Positions 21,801-32,604 of a stretch of 64,000 nt of DNA are shown piece by piece. Source of the stretch: Meconema thalassinum (Eukaryota > Arthropoda > Insecta > Orthoptera > Tettigoniidae); contig OX336389.2 of assembly GCA_946902985.2 (NCBI GenBank), forward strand, positions 345,624,444 to 345,688,443, written 5' to 3'. The notes beneath the pieces were generated by a model. It searched no databases, was not told where the DNA came from, and saw nothing but the letters and a program-made list of their open reading frames with translations. Position 1 is the first letter of the stretch; the number at the start of each line of letters is the position of its first letter. The position numbers were made by a program, and so were the translations under genes.

Positions 21801-24800
21801 TAGTATCAAGTAAATCGGACCAGGGATTCAAGAGATATGAGGATTTCCAGATATCAGGCGACGACGCGTGACCCTGACTGTTTTGAATAAAAGCCAGCTG
21901 GAGCAGGCATGGGTAGCTCACTTCAACACAAGCACTTGGCAAGCAAGTTGCGTCTACGCTGAGCCAAGGCACATGGTTGCCGAATCTACGCAGAAGTTCT
22001 TTTCAAATCGTGATAGTCACGAAAAGTGCTGCGCTTCGAGTTGGAACTTAGTAAGTTTCTGGTGAGGAGAATCACTGAGGTGATTGTTTTTCTACAGACA
22101 TTGGTGGAAATATTTATATTTCCAAAAGGACATATGCTAGACTTTGTCTAGAAAATAGTATTTTGTCACAGTCCAGTAGTAACTTAATACTTGGATGTTT
22201 AAATCCATTTCAAGTCAGTTTTCATTTTTGTAACTAGTTAACCACTTCGATCTGTCAGTACATTGAAGACTAGTCTATAACGGTAGCGTTCATTAGTCTA
22301 CGCAAGGGAAACTGCAAGTTGTCTAGCGCATGGCAGATGGTGATATACAAACCATGCCCAGGGAACGATCTTCAGAACAGCCGTTAATTGCTTAGACTGT
22401 CAATGTTTTTCTTGTACTGATGAGATTACAGTGAGTTATGTTACAACTGACATATCTAAGAAGAGATCACTTAGATCTGACCCTATTTAAACAAACTGTT
22501 ATGGCTTTGATAGAAGCCCATATTAAAATGGAACCACAGTTTATTCAAACGTCGAAAGATACTACCACTATGTCTGACTAGACGAATTGTGGGTCTACAA
22601 TGGCGGCCGATACAAGGATTATACGTGCTTGTCCGATAGGGCATGTCTATGGATAAATCTGGTACAGACCAGGTTTACTACACTTCAAGACCATCAAGAA
22701 ATGTAAGCCACATTTGAATTATATTATGCCTAGCTAATTGGAACAAACTATTTTTTTTCTGCAGATGACCAACACATTTTTTCGTCGTATTTAAAGCTTG
22801 TAATGATTTACGCAAGACTTATTAGAGTTATTCTGAGCATTTTCAGCACTCAGAACAGTTTAGGATCGATGACCGAGCATTTCGAGCATTTATTTGAATT
22901 TTTCATATTTTAAGGAAATCACGGTAATCAGCCGATGTAACTGTAAAAGTTAAATTTATTTTTGTTGAGGAATGGATATTTTTTCCATATTCGAAGGTTC
23001 GAACATGTGGATTCTCACATAATGAGATGATAATTAAACATATTTGAAATAATACAAATAATAATAATAATAATAATAATCCACTAATAATAATAATAAT
23101 AATTTTCATAATTTTTCTAAATAATTCTTGGATATTATATTTTATAATAATCATATGTATTGAGAAAGAGCCTATGAAGTAGTTTAATCATTTCTAGTTT
23201 GGAACAGGAGATTTTCCGAAGGAGAGTGGTTAGCGCAAGCCCGCATTCAACCAACATTTCAGTTCTGGTTGAACAGTTGATATTTGCATTGAGCAAAGTA
23301 TATTTTTCATATAACTCGGAGAGGCATGAAACGGGAAGCAAATGATATTTGTATCAAATAGGATATTTTTGTATTTATATAAAATCATGACGTAAATACA
23401 CTCGAAAGTGAAATGAAGCTTTTCATAAGTATGGTAAATTCACGGGTTGAACTGAATGGTAAAATAAAATAAACTTGTCAGTTTATTAATCTTCCAGTGT
23501 TGATAACAAGCAGAGGCTTGAGTTATTGTATAAATTTTGGGAAGATAATTTATGTGTGTGGAGTAGTTGAAATGCCATTCCCAGGTGCGCATGTTAAGTC
23601 GCAGGAATGAAGGTTTTTTCGAGCATCAATCAAATAGCAGGTTCGATGGCTCAGGTTTATAGTAGGAGTATTGGAGCCACACATTTCGTCGTATGAATAA
23701 CCCGAAGGTTATTTCTTTGAAACCATCAGTTCTTATTTCAACCTTGTTTACGAATTCCATTTAGACTTTGATTTTGCTAGAACCCGGATTTGTCATGATA
23801 GTAGTTTATTCTTCTTCAGAGGAAGACCTTTGCCGTTGTTTTTGTAATATTGTGTTCTTACACAAATAATAGAATGGGCCACTGCCAATTAAAAATAATT
23901 CTCTAACCACGAATAATTTTGAAGGATATTTTCAATCCTAGTGCCATGAACTAAATGAATTTATTATAAAACTACAATTCTAATTTCCGCATTCTGTCGA
24001 AGAATTGCAAGTTGTAAAAATTGCTAAGAATGGCCATGAATATAAATATTTTCATAATGATTCCAAGTGGAAAATCTAATAGTTGAATGGTTCAACCATT
24101 TATTGATCTAGTTGATGATTCAGAAATCATATATTTTGTTTGGAACTTGAAGTTCATAATCGAGTCACTTCTCGAATGTTTAATGTCAGAAGAACAATTA
24201 ATTGTTGTTGTGCTTCGCACAGTTCTTCGATGCTATGCTCAATGGTCAAATACTTTTCAGATGTTATTAATATGTGTTAATAATTTGTGTTGCTACGATG
24301 ATAATAATATTTTTCAACGATATATTTTTTGAAAACTGGAAAACAAATGAAAGTCTAAGAAATTCTATAAACATTTATTCTACGAGTGTTAATATCATGT
24401 AAATAGTCAAACAGTGATCAACGTTATTTCCAGTATGGACAATTAATTTTGAACTGGAATTAAATATTAATAATTTTGGAACACAGTCCACAGGACTATT
24501 AATCGGACTTGTGTTTCCAGAAATATTGTCAAATGTGTTTGGAAGATTTCTGTATATTGTGTGTAAATAAGAGTGTGGATCGCCACACGTGGATGATGCT
24601 GCTTTGAGCATCTTTGCAGTCAGATTTTAACTTTAAAATAAACTGAGATAATTTTACCAGATGTGTTTCTCCCAATTAAATCTCCTTCTATCCTTATTGT
24701 TGCATTGAGCCAAAAATCAGCAAAGCATTTTTTTAAATTTGATGTCGTTTTTGCGATTTGCTTTAACCCATCTGGCGCTCCGGGATATTTTGACTCTCGT

Positions 24801-25874
24801 GCTGACTGATTATTGGTAAAATGCATATGTGGTCGTGCGGACTCCGGTCTAAACGGGCACAGTACGACGTTTGTCATTGAAGGTGCGTTGCATAGTCGCA
24901 ACAAACTTTTTATACTGCGAATAAGTATACGGAGTATGGTATTTACGAAGGAGGTGAAGCAATGCTTTGCGGCGCTTGACCAAGTGTATACATTCGTCGT
25001 CCCATCAGGGGATGTGAAAAAGGGCTTGACCGGATCGTTCTCGACAAGGAATGAGTGGATGATAAGTGTCAAAATATCTATTAATAATGGTAATTAAGGA
25101 TTCATAAGAATAGCGTACAGGCGGAGGCTTGGCAAAATGTTGTTGGATATATTCAGAAAACATCACTTCATCAAAATCTTTAAACTGTCGAAAGAAGCGA
25201 GGAGTATGCTCAGGGGGTGGGGGCAGGTGTATAGATGAACCGGTAATGATGATGGGATAATGATCACTGAGATGTAGATCTGGGGTTTTTTGCCAATAGA
25301 ACAGGTGTGCGAGAGAAAGGGATACAAAGGTTAAGTCGACAGCACTGGGTGCCTGCTCAGGGGCAGAAAGACGGGTAGGGGAACCATCATTAAGAAGATG
25401 AAATGAAGCAAGTTGGGACGACGTCCAGATATGACGACCTTTGGGCGTAATTCGGGCGCTGCCCCATTCCGTGTGATGAGCATTGAAATCACCGCCCAGT
25501 AAATGGTACGGAAAGGATTGACAATAAGTGAAGAAGGATTTCCACTGTCGTTCGTTGCCCTTAACATCTGGGGGAATGTAAAGATTGGTAATATGATACT
25601 TATCAACTTGAATAGTAAGGAAATATGTGCGGGGAAGATGAAAAATAAAGGGTATCACTTTATAGGCAAGGGACTCATGAATGAGAGTAAGCACTCCACC
25701 ATAATGGGGCCCATCATGACGTTCAACTACATACTTCGGTATATTGAACAACAAGGAATTATACAACCATGTTTCCTGTAGCAGGACAACCTCTGGTTGA
25801 TATTCCTGTATTAGAAGAAGGAGTTCATGCCGCTTGTTTAATATGCTATGGGAATTCCATTGTAGGATCTTCAT
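18836..25874 (-). pseudogene. ORF2 of LINE A/C: endonuclease, RT, RNase H (broken)
   Basis: In coding order: APE endonuclease at 25874-25005 (QWN near the start, QETWL, GGDFNAHH, SDHYPI); then an interruption by the solo LTR at 24861-21529; RT at 21520-20147 (FLDIQGAYDN, SGLPQGDI, QYADDLLLY); RNase H at about 19720-19340 (YTDGSK, SAEAFAIRQAL, SDSRS, IPGHTAILGNEYVDQAA); and a C-terminal Cys/His cluster ending HLVFQC. Breaks seen against copy B: a missing base near 20230, a TAT to TAA stop near 20020, and a missing base near 19770. The start ATG overlaps the ORF1 stop as ATGA. The RNase H aspartate is kept here, unlike in copy B. Confidence 0.9.
21529..24861 (+). mobile_element. Solo LTR of the Gypsy family
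   Basis: A 3333-bp copy of the LTR at 9136-12463 in opposite orientation, with ends TGTGCCC and GGGCACA. It is flanked by the 4-bp duplication GTAC (21525-21528 and 24862-24865) inside ORF2 of LINE A/C. No internal sequence remains, so it arose by LTR-LTR recombination. It is more diverged from the two paired LTRs than they are from each other, so it is an older insertion. Its TATA-like box is at about 21888. It cuts the LINE between endonuclease and RT. Confidence 0.95.
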
Positions 25875-27049
25875 GGGATGGGAGATGATTGTACATCCCT
25901 GGGTGACTCATGTGGTTGGGATTCGGGAGGAAGAGAATGAAACGGGAGAAGAACTATTTTATCATACATATTTTTTAAAATGTGGGCCCATTGGGCATTC
26001 GAGCCCAAAAGGTCCATAAGTTGGAGATAATCACGTGTGATAGCAGGAGGCACACCAGTTTTGGGTGGCACAGGAGGGGGAGGAGGGGGGCTGAAGTGCA
26101 TGGTAGACGTCGACGGAGTGACGGCGCCGGGCACCGGACGAGTCACATGGTCTGGCCGAACTATCGAGAGATAGGCCTGCCGGTCGTAACCCAAAGGTGG
26201 TATCACTTTGGGTGAGCTTTGAACAATGGACGTAAATTTACGTTTTTTAGGTAGCGTGGTAGAAGCAGGGGTATGAGTGGGAGAAAGTGGGGGAAATTGC
26301 TGAGAGACGGTAAGTGGTTGAAAGAGGTTAGAAAATGGGGCAACAATTTCTTGGTATGACTTATTTTCGACACACATGCGTGTTTTTATCTCAACTTGAT
26401 TTTGATGGTACACACACTGGGAAGAACCGCTTGTATGATTCTCATCACAATGCACGCATCGTACCAAGACTTGGGAACAAGTCGAAGTTTCATGTCCTTG
26501 AGCACAGCGGCCACATCGGGGAGCTCTTGCACGACAATTTTGACCGGTATGTCCATACCGCTGACATTGATTACATATGATCGGCCTAAAGATAAAAATG
26601 TGGACCTCAAGGACAACATGAAAGATTGAGACATATTTTGGGAGAGTCTGCGTTTCAAAAAAAAGTTTTATCGTCCCCGTGGGGAGCATCTCCACTTTAC
26701 CGTCAATCATCTTACGGCGAGACATGCGTTGGAGTTTGATTATGGGGCATGGCGACTCAATATACTGCAGGATATCGTCATTCGATAGAGATAAATCGAC
26801 ACCACGGATTAAGCCTATCCGTTGGATGTTCGCGGATGGAATGAACGCTTTCAACTTTTTTTCGGCGAGTAAGGGGTTTTTAAGAAAGAGGTTGGCGGCT
26901 CGAGCCGTGTTGAAGGTAATCTTTTTGCGATTGCGCCCCTTGCGGTGAATGGCCGAAATTCCCTCGATTTTTTTAAATCATAGAACAGTCGTCCCAAAGC
27001 CATCGGATGTAAATGACCGATATGCGAATTGTCGACAGACTCGACATTA
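25871..27049 (-). pseudogene. ORF1 (Gag-like) of LINE A/C, main piece
   Basis: ORF1 proteins of I-type LINEs bind the element RNA. This piece carries three Cys/His knuckles in a row: CX2CX4HX4C (CNQCQRYGHTGQNC), CX2CX3HX4C (CGRCAQGHETSTC) and a third, CX2CX3H with a later Cys (CVHCDENH). A proline-rich C-terminal region with a run of eight prolines follows. The stop TGA overlaps the ORF2 ATG (ATGA at 25871-25874). An extra base near 26975 shifts the frame relative to copy B. The N-terminal ~70 codons lie at 48476-48677, separated by LINE B and the P-like element. Confidence 0.85.
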
Positions 27050-27057
27050 ACATGATA

Positions 27058-27260
27058 CAGTTGCGTGTGCCCTTACGTCGCGTACGGGTCGGTCTCTCTT
27101 AGCTCGCCTATTCGAATCGCCTCGTGTGTGGAGAGCGACTGCTTCTGTTAAGTAGTGTGACTGTGTGTGTGTTCACGTAAACTTGTGCGTGCCTAAGTGT
27201 GTATTAGTGACTCTTACTCAGTGAATAGTAGACCCATTCTCGGTTCTATATACCGGGGAC
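27058..27260 (+). other. 5' UTR of LINE B
   Basis: About 203 bases from the element start to the ORF1 ATG, matching 48678-48877 of A/C in reverse. LINE 5' UTRs normally carry an internal promoter. I see no TATA box here. Confidence 0.7.
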
Positions 27261-30200
27261 ATGTCAGACACCAGTGGGGGTGCGGAAAATCCGGGCCCGC
27301 CTGACGTTGCCATGGACGTTATTCTTACGGAGATTATGCCTTTAAATGCCCCGTTTACTCCAGCCTTATCTTCTGCTACCCCGTCATCTGATACGAATTT
27401 GCCTCCCGTAATTTCGACCCCCTCAACTCCGTCAACTGGGGCTGATCCTCCGAGACCGTACCCCTCAATCCACTCTGGGCCCTATCATGTTAATGTCGAG
27501 TCTGTCGACAATTCGCATATCGGTCATTTACATCCGATGGCTTTGGGACGACTGTTCTATGAGAAAAAAATCGAGGGAATTTCGGCCATTCACCGCAAGG
27601 GACGCAATCGCATACAGATTACCTTCAACACGGCTCGAGCTGCCAACCTCTTTCTTAAAAACCCCTTACTCGCCGAAAAAAAGTTGAAAGCGTTCATTCC
27701 ATCCGCGAACATCCAACGGATAGGCTTAATCCGTGGTGTCGATTTATCTCTATCGAATGACGATATCCTGCAGTATATTGAGTCGCCATGCCCCATAATC
27801 AAACTCCAACGCATGTCTCGCCGTAAGATGATTGACGGTAAAGTGGAGATGCTCCCCAAGGGGAGGATAAAACTTTTTTTGAAACGCAGACTCTCCCAAA
27901 ATATGTCTCAATCTTTCATGTTGTCCTTGAGGTCCACATTTTTATCTTTAGGCCGATCATATGTAATCGATGTCAGCGGTATGGACATACCGGTCAAAAT
28001 TGTCGTGCAAGAGCTCCCCGATGTGGCCGCTGTGCTCAAGGACATGAAACTTCGACTTGTTCCCAAGTCTTGGTAATGCCCCCGTAAATTGAATTATACT
28101 GAGACCACGGTGGCTGTATTGGCATATGTGAATAAAGTTATGGCCGTCATAGTTATGACGTGTATATTCATGACGTAGGCACGGATGACGCAGACTTCAT
28201 GCAAGTAGGCTGGATGAGTTGAGATTCTTGGTGACGTCATGATTTTGTTCGAGAAGGATCTGAGATTTACGACGCAGTCGCAGGGAAGCATGGAATTGTG
28301 CTGAGGAAGAAGTTACGCTATTGGAGGAGAGGCTCGAACCAATGAATGATAGCTTGGAGGGAGACGGAGATTACTGAAACTACCATATTTAATTACTTTT
28401 GGCATGCAGAATTGTGGAAATCTATTTTCAGTTATGGCATTGATTTGGAATTTTGAAGAAATTAATTATGAGTTTTTGAAATTTGAAAATCCGTCAAGTA
28501 TAGCCAAAGTTAGAACTTCTAGCAATGACGGAGGAACAAGCTATGGAAGGGATGGATACGCCCCTTAAGAAGTTGATAAAAGGCCTTGCACAGCAGAGAG
28601 CAAGTTCTCATGTCTCATGTCTCAGGGCTCATGGCTCATTTTTCTGATTCTCATATTGTCAGACTTCGAGTTATTCAGTGAAGCAAGTCGTCATTAGCAC
28701 GTGTGGCAGAGCCCACAGCATCGAACAAGCACTGAGTGTGCAGCAGTACAATTTTACGGTTACTAAAACTAGGCGAAGTTGGAGCGCACACATAAACGAG
28801 TCTACAAGATTATCTATCAAGAGTTAGCTACTGCATTCATGCTAATTCAATTGTGCATTACAATATTGAGGCGTGTACGAAAGTTGAACATTTTCACTAT
28901 TATACTTTGGAAGATATTCGCATTTTAAGACTGCAGACAAAAGTGATTTTCTCGACACCTGAGAAGCACTTTTATAATACCACATTCTACGCTACGGCTG
29001 ACACTTGTATTGCAACCGTGATACTGAAGATTACATTTGGTGATACAACGCTACATTCTACAATGGAACTATATAATCTGGCAGTACTTTCGACTATTAT
29101 TATAACGGAAGTGGAGATGGAAGCCTAAAACTTTAATGCAATTGGGACAAATATCAATGGAGTGAAATAGCAGCATGGAGCTTCGTTAATCGTCATTCTA
29201 CGAAAGCGAGCATGTAGTGAACATCCAACTACACTCAAGCATCGTAATCCATCGCTGAATTACATCAAATGGCAGTGGAAATATCTTCATACTCCACAAT
29301 TATGAACATTTCTGCGGAAATAATTGCAATAAGCTTCATGGCGAATTTCTACCAGAACTTCAGGGAATTTTCAAGAGAGGCCAGGGTGGACCCGGCTCAC
29401 ACAGAAGAGTTTTGCCAGAAGGATGTCTATCGTCTACACGGAGCAGTGCTATTTCCGGAGGAGGAAACTATTCTATTCTACGAGGGCGCAGGTTCCAGGT
29501 TCGAGGTCGGAGCACATCTTTACGGTGGTGAAATGGAACCAACAGCAGTCTTCTTTGGAAATTTTCCTCTAGAACTTCAATCAACAGATAAGGTAGTCGT
29601 GAACGTTTCTTGATTTATTTGAGCCATTTAGCGATATCTGAGCAACTATTTTTCCCATATTTTCTGTCCCATATATTTTGCCCCATATTCTTGCTTGATA
29701 TTTCTGTACTCTGTTCACTTTGCTGATTTATGCCTTTTTCTACGATTTATTGAGACATTATTATGTCATTGGCATATTTAAATAATTTTGGATCAGTTGA
29801 GAATGATATATATATTCTTTCAGTAATTTGCATATTTTTGTAGTCACGATTTGACTGTAAAGTTAACGATTTTCTATGGCAAATTTGAATTCAGACAGCG
29901 TGTCTTTTTATTAAAGTAATTCTATTCAGTAAATTACTTTGACCAATTTTCTGTCATCCTCAAGAAAGAAGAATGATTAAAAGATTTTAGAGCGTTAAAA
30001 TCTACTACTATATCGACGATCTTGGAAATACTAGTCGTTTTATGAACATGATTGCAACATAGACATTTTTCGTCAATTCTGAAATACCATTGCATTATAG
30101 ACAATTTTATGAAATATGAACTTTGATTACGATTTATTGAGTACACTATAGTAATGAACATTTGATAGGAGTTTTTCTCAATTCTAGATTGGAACAATAA

Positions 30201-32604
30201 TGTTTACAGTCCACAGTCTAATTGTATTCTATTCGACTATTTATGCAGTTTAGATGAACTTTGATTGAAGATAGTATTTTTATACTGCGATACTTTGATG
30301 ATATTAATCTCAATTTTGATAGACCAGGGAGGCGTGTCTTATCGTATTTGCTATTAAATTTATTTGTGACTGGCAAATTTTTACTTCATATCGCTTCATG
30401 AATGAAACCCACGAAGGTTAAATATAATAACAGTTTTTGATACAATTGATGAATATAAGAATTTTTAAAGAGGAACTATGGATGTATAATCGTTAGTTCA
30501 GTGGACGTGTAAAAGTCGCTGATGAATAATGCCCTGTAATAAGTGAAGGAGGTTCCCACAGTAATATTGATGAAGATGATGAATTTATAAGTGGAGGTTT
30601 TTTGTGTGTATTGTGGAAGATTTTGATGCCATATATAATGAGATATATGATGAATTATGGGCCAATTTGGTGCAATTTTGTGCGTTTTGAGCGAGGTATT
30701 TTTCCGCTGAGTGTATTGTTCAGGTCCATTGAAAATTATTCATGTGAAGTTACTGTTAAAATTAACAAGAGTGTTTAAATAATTTGAGATAACGATTTTG
30801 AATGGAGGTTACCGTCACAAATAATAATAATTATTAAATCTTATTAAACCTGAATATAAAATTTAAATATAACTAACCTTCATTGGTCGATTATATCACC
30901 ACGATTTAAGTAATTATCAACCGGATAAACGTGTGGTTTAATGTATTTCTAATATAAATAATATAAATAATGTAAATAACTATGTAAATATCTTTAATAA
31001 TAATTTGAAACGAACGGGATTAATAGAGGCGTGTATAATTTTTCAATTGTCGTTTGACAATGTTATAAACAATTTAAATTGTTATAAATAATTAATGAAC
31101 TTTTTGTTATAAACATTAAGCGTTTTCGTTATTATACTCTAAACAACGCTAGTTCAACAATTGGATTATACAATTAAACAAGATTTGGGATTATTAGAGT
31201 AATCCATTGATGTTTGAACGGAGCATTTAAAAGATTTGCGTGATAATATTTGAGTTGAGATGTGAACATTTAAAGTGTTTTGAAAAGGAGCTAGGCTCTG
31301 AGGTAACTAGCATATGCTAACATTGGTGGGACAGGTGTGTCCATTTGACGAAGCAGGCATGCGACACGGTGCAGGGTGTATCGCAGGTGTCCAGATAACT
31401 GTATGATAGAGGCCAAGGTCATCTACATAGCAGCCTTGCGGTTATAAATAAAATGTGAAGTTCATAAACAAGGAAACAAATGCTATATGTCTCGTCCCAG
31501 CTCCCTTATCCATTCCAAAGTGCATTGTTATTATTACGTTCTTTTGAGCTAGAGAAAGCTGAAATTTTGTATGTGAAGTCTACAAGTCCTACAGGAGGAC
31601 ATGATTGCATTGACAATGGCTTTTGATTGCCACGTATATTTTGTTGTTAAATTTTGTTAATTTTTTTTTCTTTATGTGAAATAAATTATTGTGCAGTTTA
31701 AATTTTCTTGTTTTCGACTTGGTTCATTTTAAATATCGTGGTGGAGGTTATTGTGAGGGCATACTATTAAGTGATCCAGTTGAAAACCCAGACCCGAGAT
31801 TAAATTGAATAGGTAAGTAAAAGGTAAGTATGAACCCCCGTAAATTTTGGTGTGTTCCACAATAATTTCATGTTAACTACTGTGCTCTAATCTCGGTAGT
31901 ATCTGTCAGGGCCATTTTCATTGATGTAGCTGTGCCGGTGCGATTGATTATTGGCAATCCGATTGAGGGGGCGGATATCTGACAGCCTACTATCCGGATT
32001 ATCGGGGACAGTACGATGCGTGCATTGTGATGAGAATCATAAAAGCGGTTCTTCCCAGTGTGTGCACCATCAAAATCAAGTTGAGATAAAAACACGCATG
32101 TGTGTCGAAAATAAGTCATACCAAGAAATTGTTGCCCCATTTTCTAACCTCTTTCAACCACTTACCGTCCCTCAGCAATTTCCCCCACTTTCTCCCACTC
32201 ATACCCCTGCTTCTACCACGCTATCTAAAAAACGTAAATTTACGTCCATTGTTCAAAGCTCACCCAAAGTGATACCACCTTTGGGTTACGACCGGCAGGC
32301 CTATCTCTCGATAGTTCGGCCAGACCATGTGACTCGTCCGGTGCCCGGCGCCGTCACTCCGTCGACGTCTACCATGCACTTCAGCCCCCCTCCTCCCCCT
32401 CCTGTGCCACCCAAAACTGGTGTGCCACCTGCTATCACACGTGATTATCTCCAACTTATGGACCTTTTGGGCTCGAATGGCCAATGGGCCCACATTTAAA
32501 AAAATATGTATGATAAAATAGTTCTTCTCCCGTTTCATTCTCTTCCTCCAGAATCCCAACCACTTGAGTCACCCAGGGATGTACAATCATCTCCCATCCC
32601 ATGA
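27261..32604 (+). pseudogene. ORF1 of LINE B, frameshifted and split by a 3.9 kb insertion
   Basis: The ATG at 27261 opens a Gag-like protein with a proline/serine-rich start and then a conserved region (VESVDNSHIGHLHP onwards). A T7 run near 27877-27883 is one base shorter than the T8 of copy A and shifts the frame before the zinc knuckles. The LTR-like insertion at 28077-32010 then splits it at the second knuckle. The remainder (from 32011) keeps the CVHCDENH knuckle and proline run, but a T to A change makes a stop at 32497-32499, about 35 codons early. The original stop overlaps the ORF2 start as ATGA at 32601-32604. Confidence 0.85.
28077..32010 (+). mobile_element. Large solo-LTR-like insertion, 3934 bp
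   Basis: It starts TGCCCCCG and ends CGGGGACA: LTR-style TG...CA ends with a 7-of-8 inverted repeat. It lies in ORF1 of LINE B with target bases GTAA (28073-28076) on the left and GTAC (32011-32014) on the right; copy A shows the empty site as GTAC, so this is a 4-bp duplication with one mutation. There is no ORF over 114 codons and no pol motif. A TATA-like GATAAAAGG at about 28576 lies some 500 bp from the left end, similar to the layout of the Gypsy LTR. CCCCCGTAAATT at the left end recurs near 31834. A solo LTR of a second giant-LTR family fits best; orientation is inferred only from the TATA-like box. Confidence 0.6.

Noticed and set aside
24087..24332. 81-codon ORF in the solo LTR
   Set aside because: Copy of the LTR ORF above, truncated by a mutation; no support for coding.
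29269..29613. 114-codon ORF inside the 3.9-kb LTR-like insertion
   Set aside because: No domain, isolated, and within sequence best explained as an LTR.
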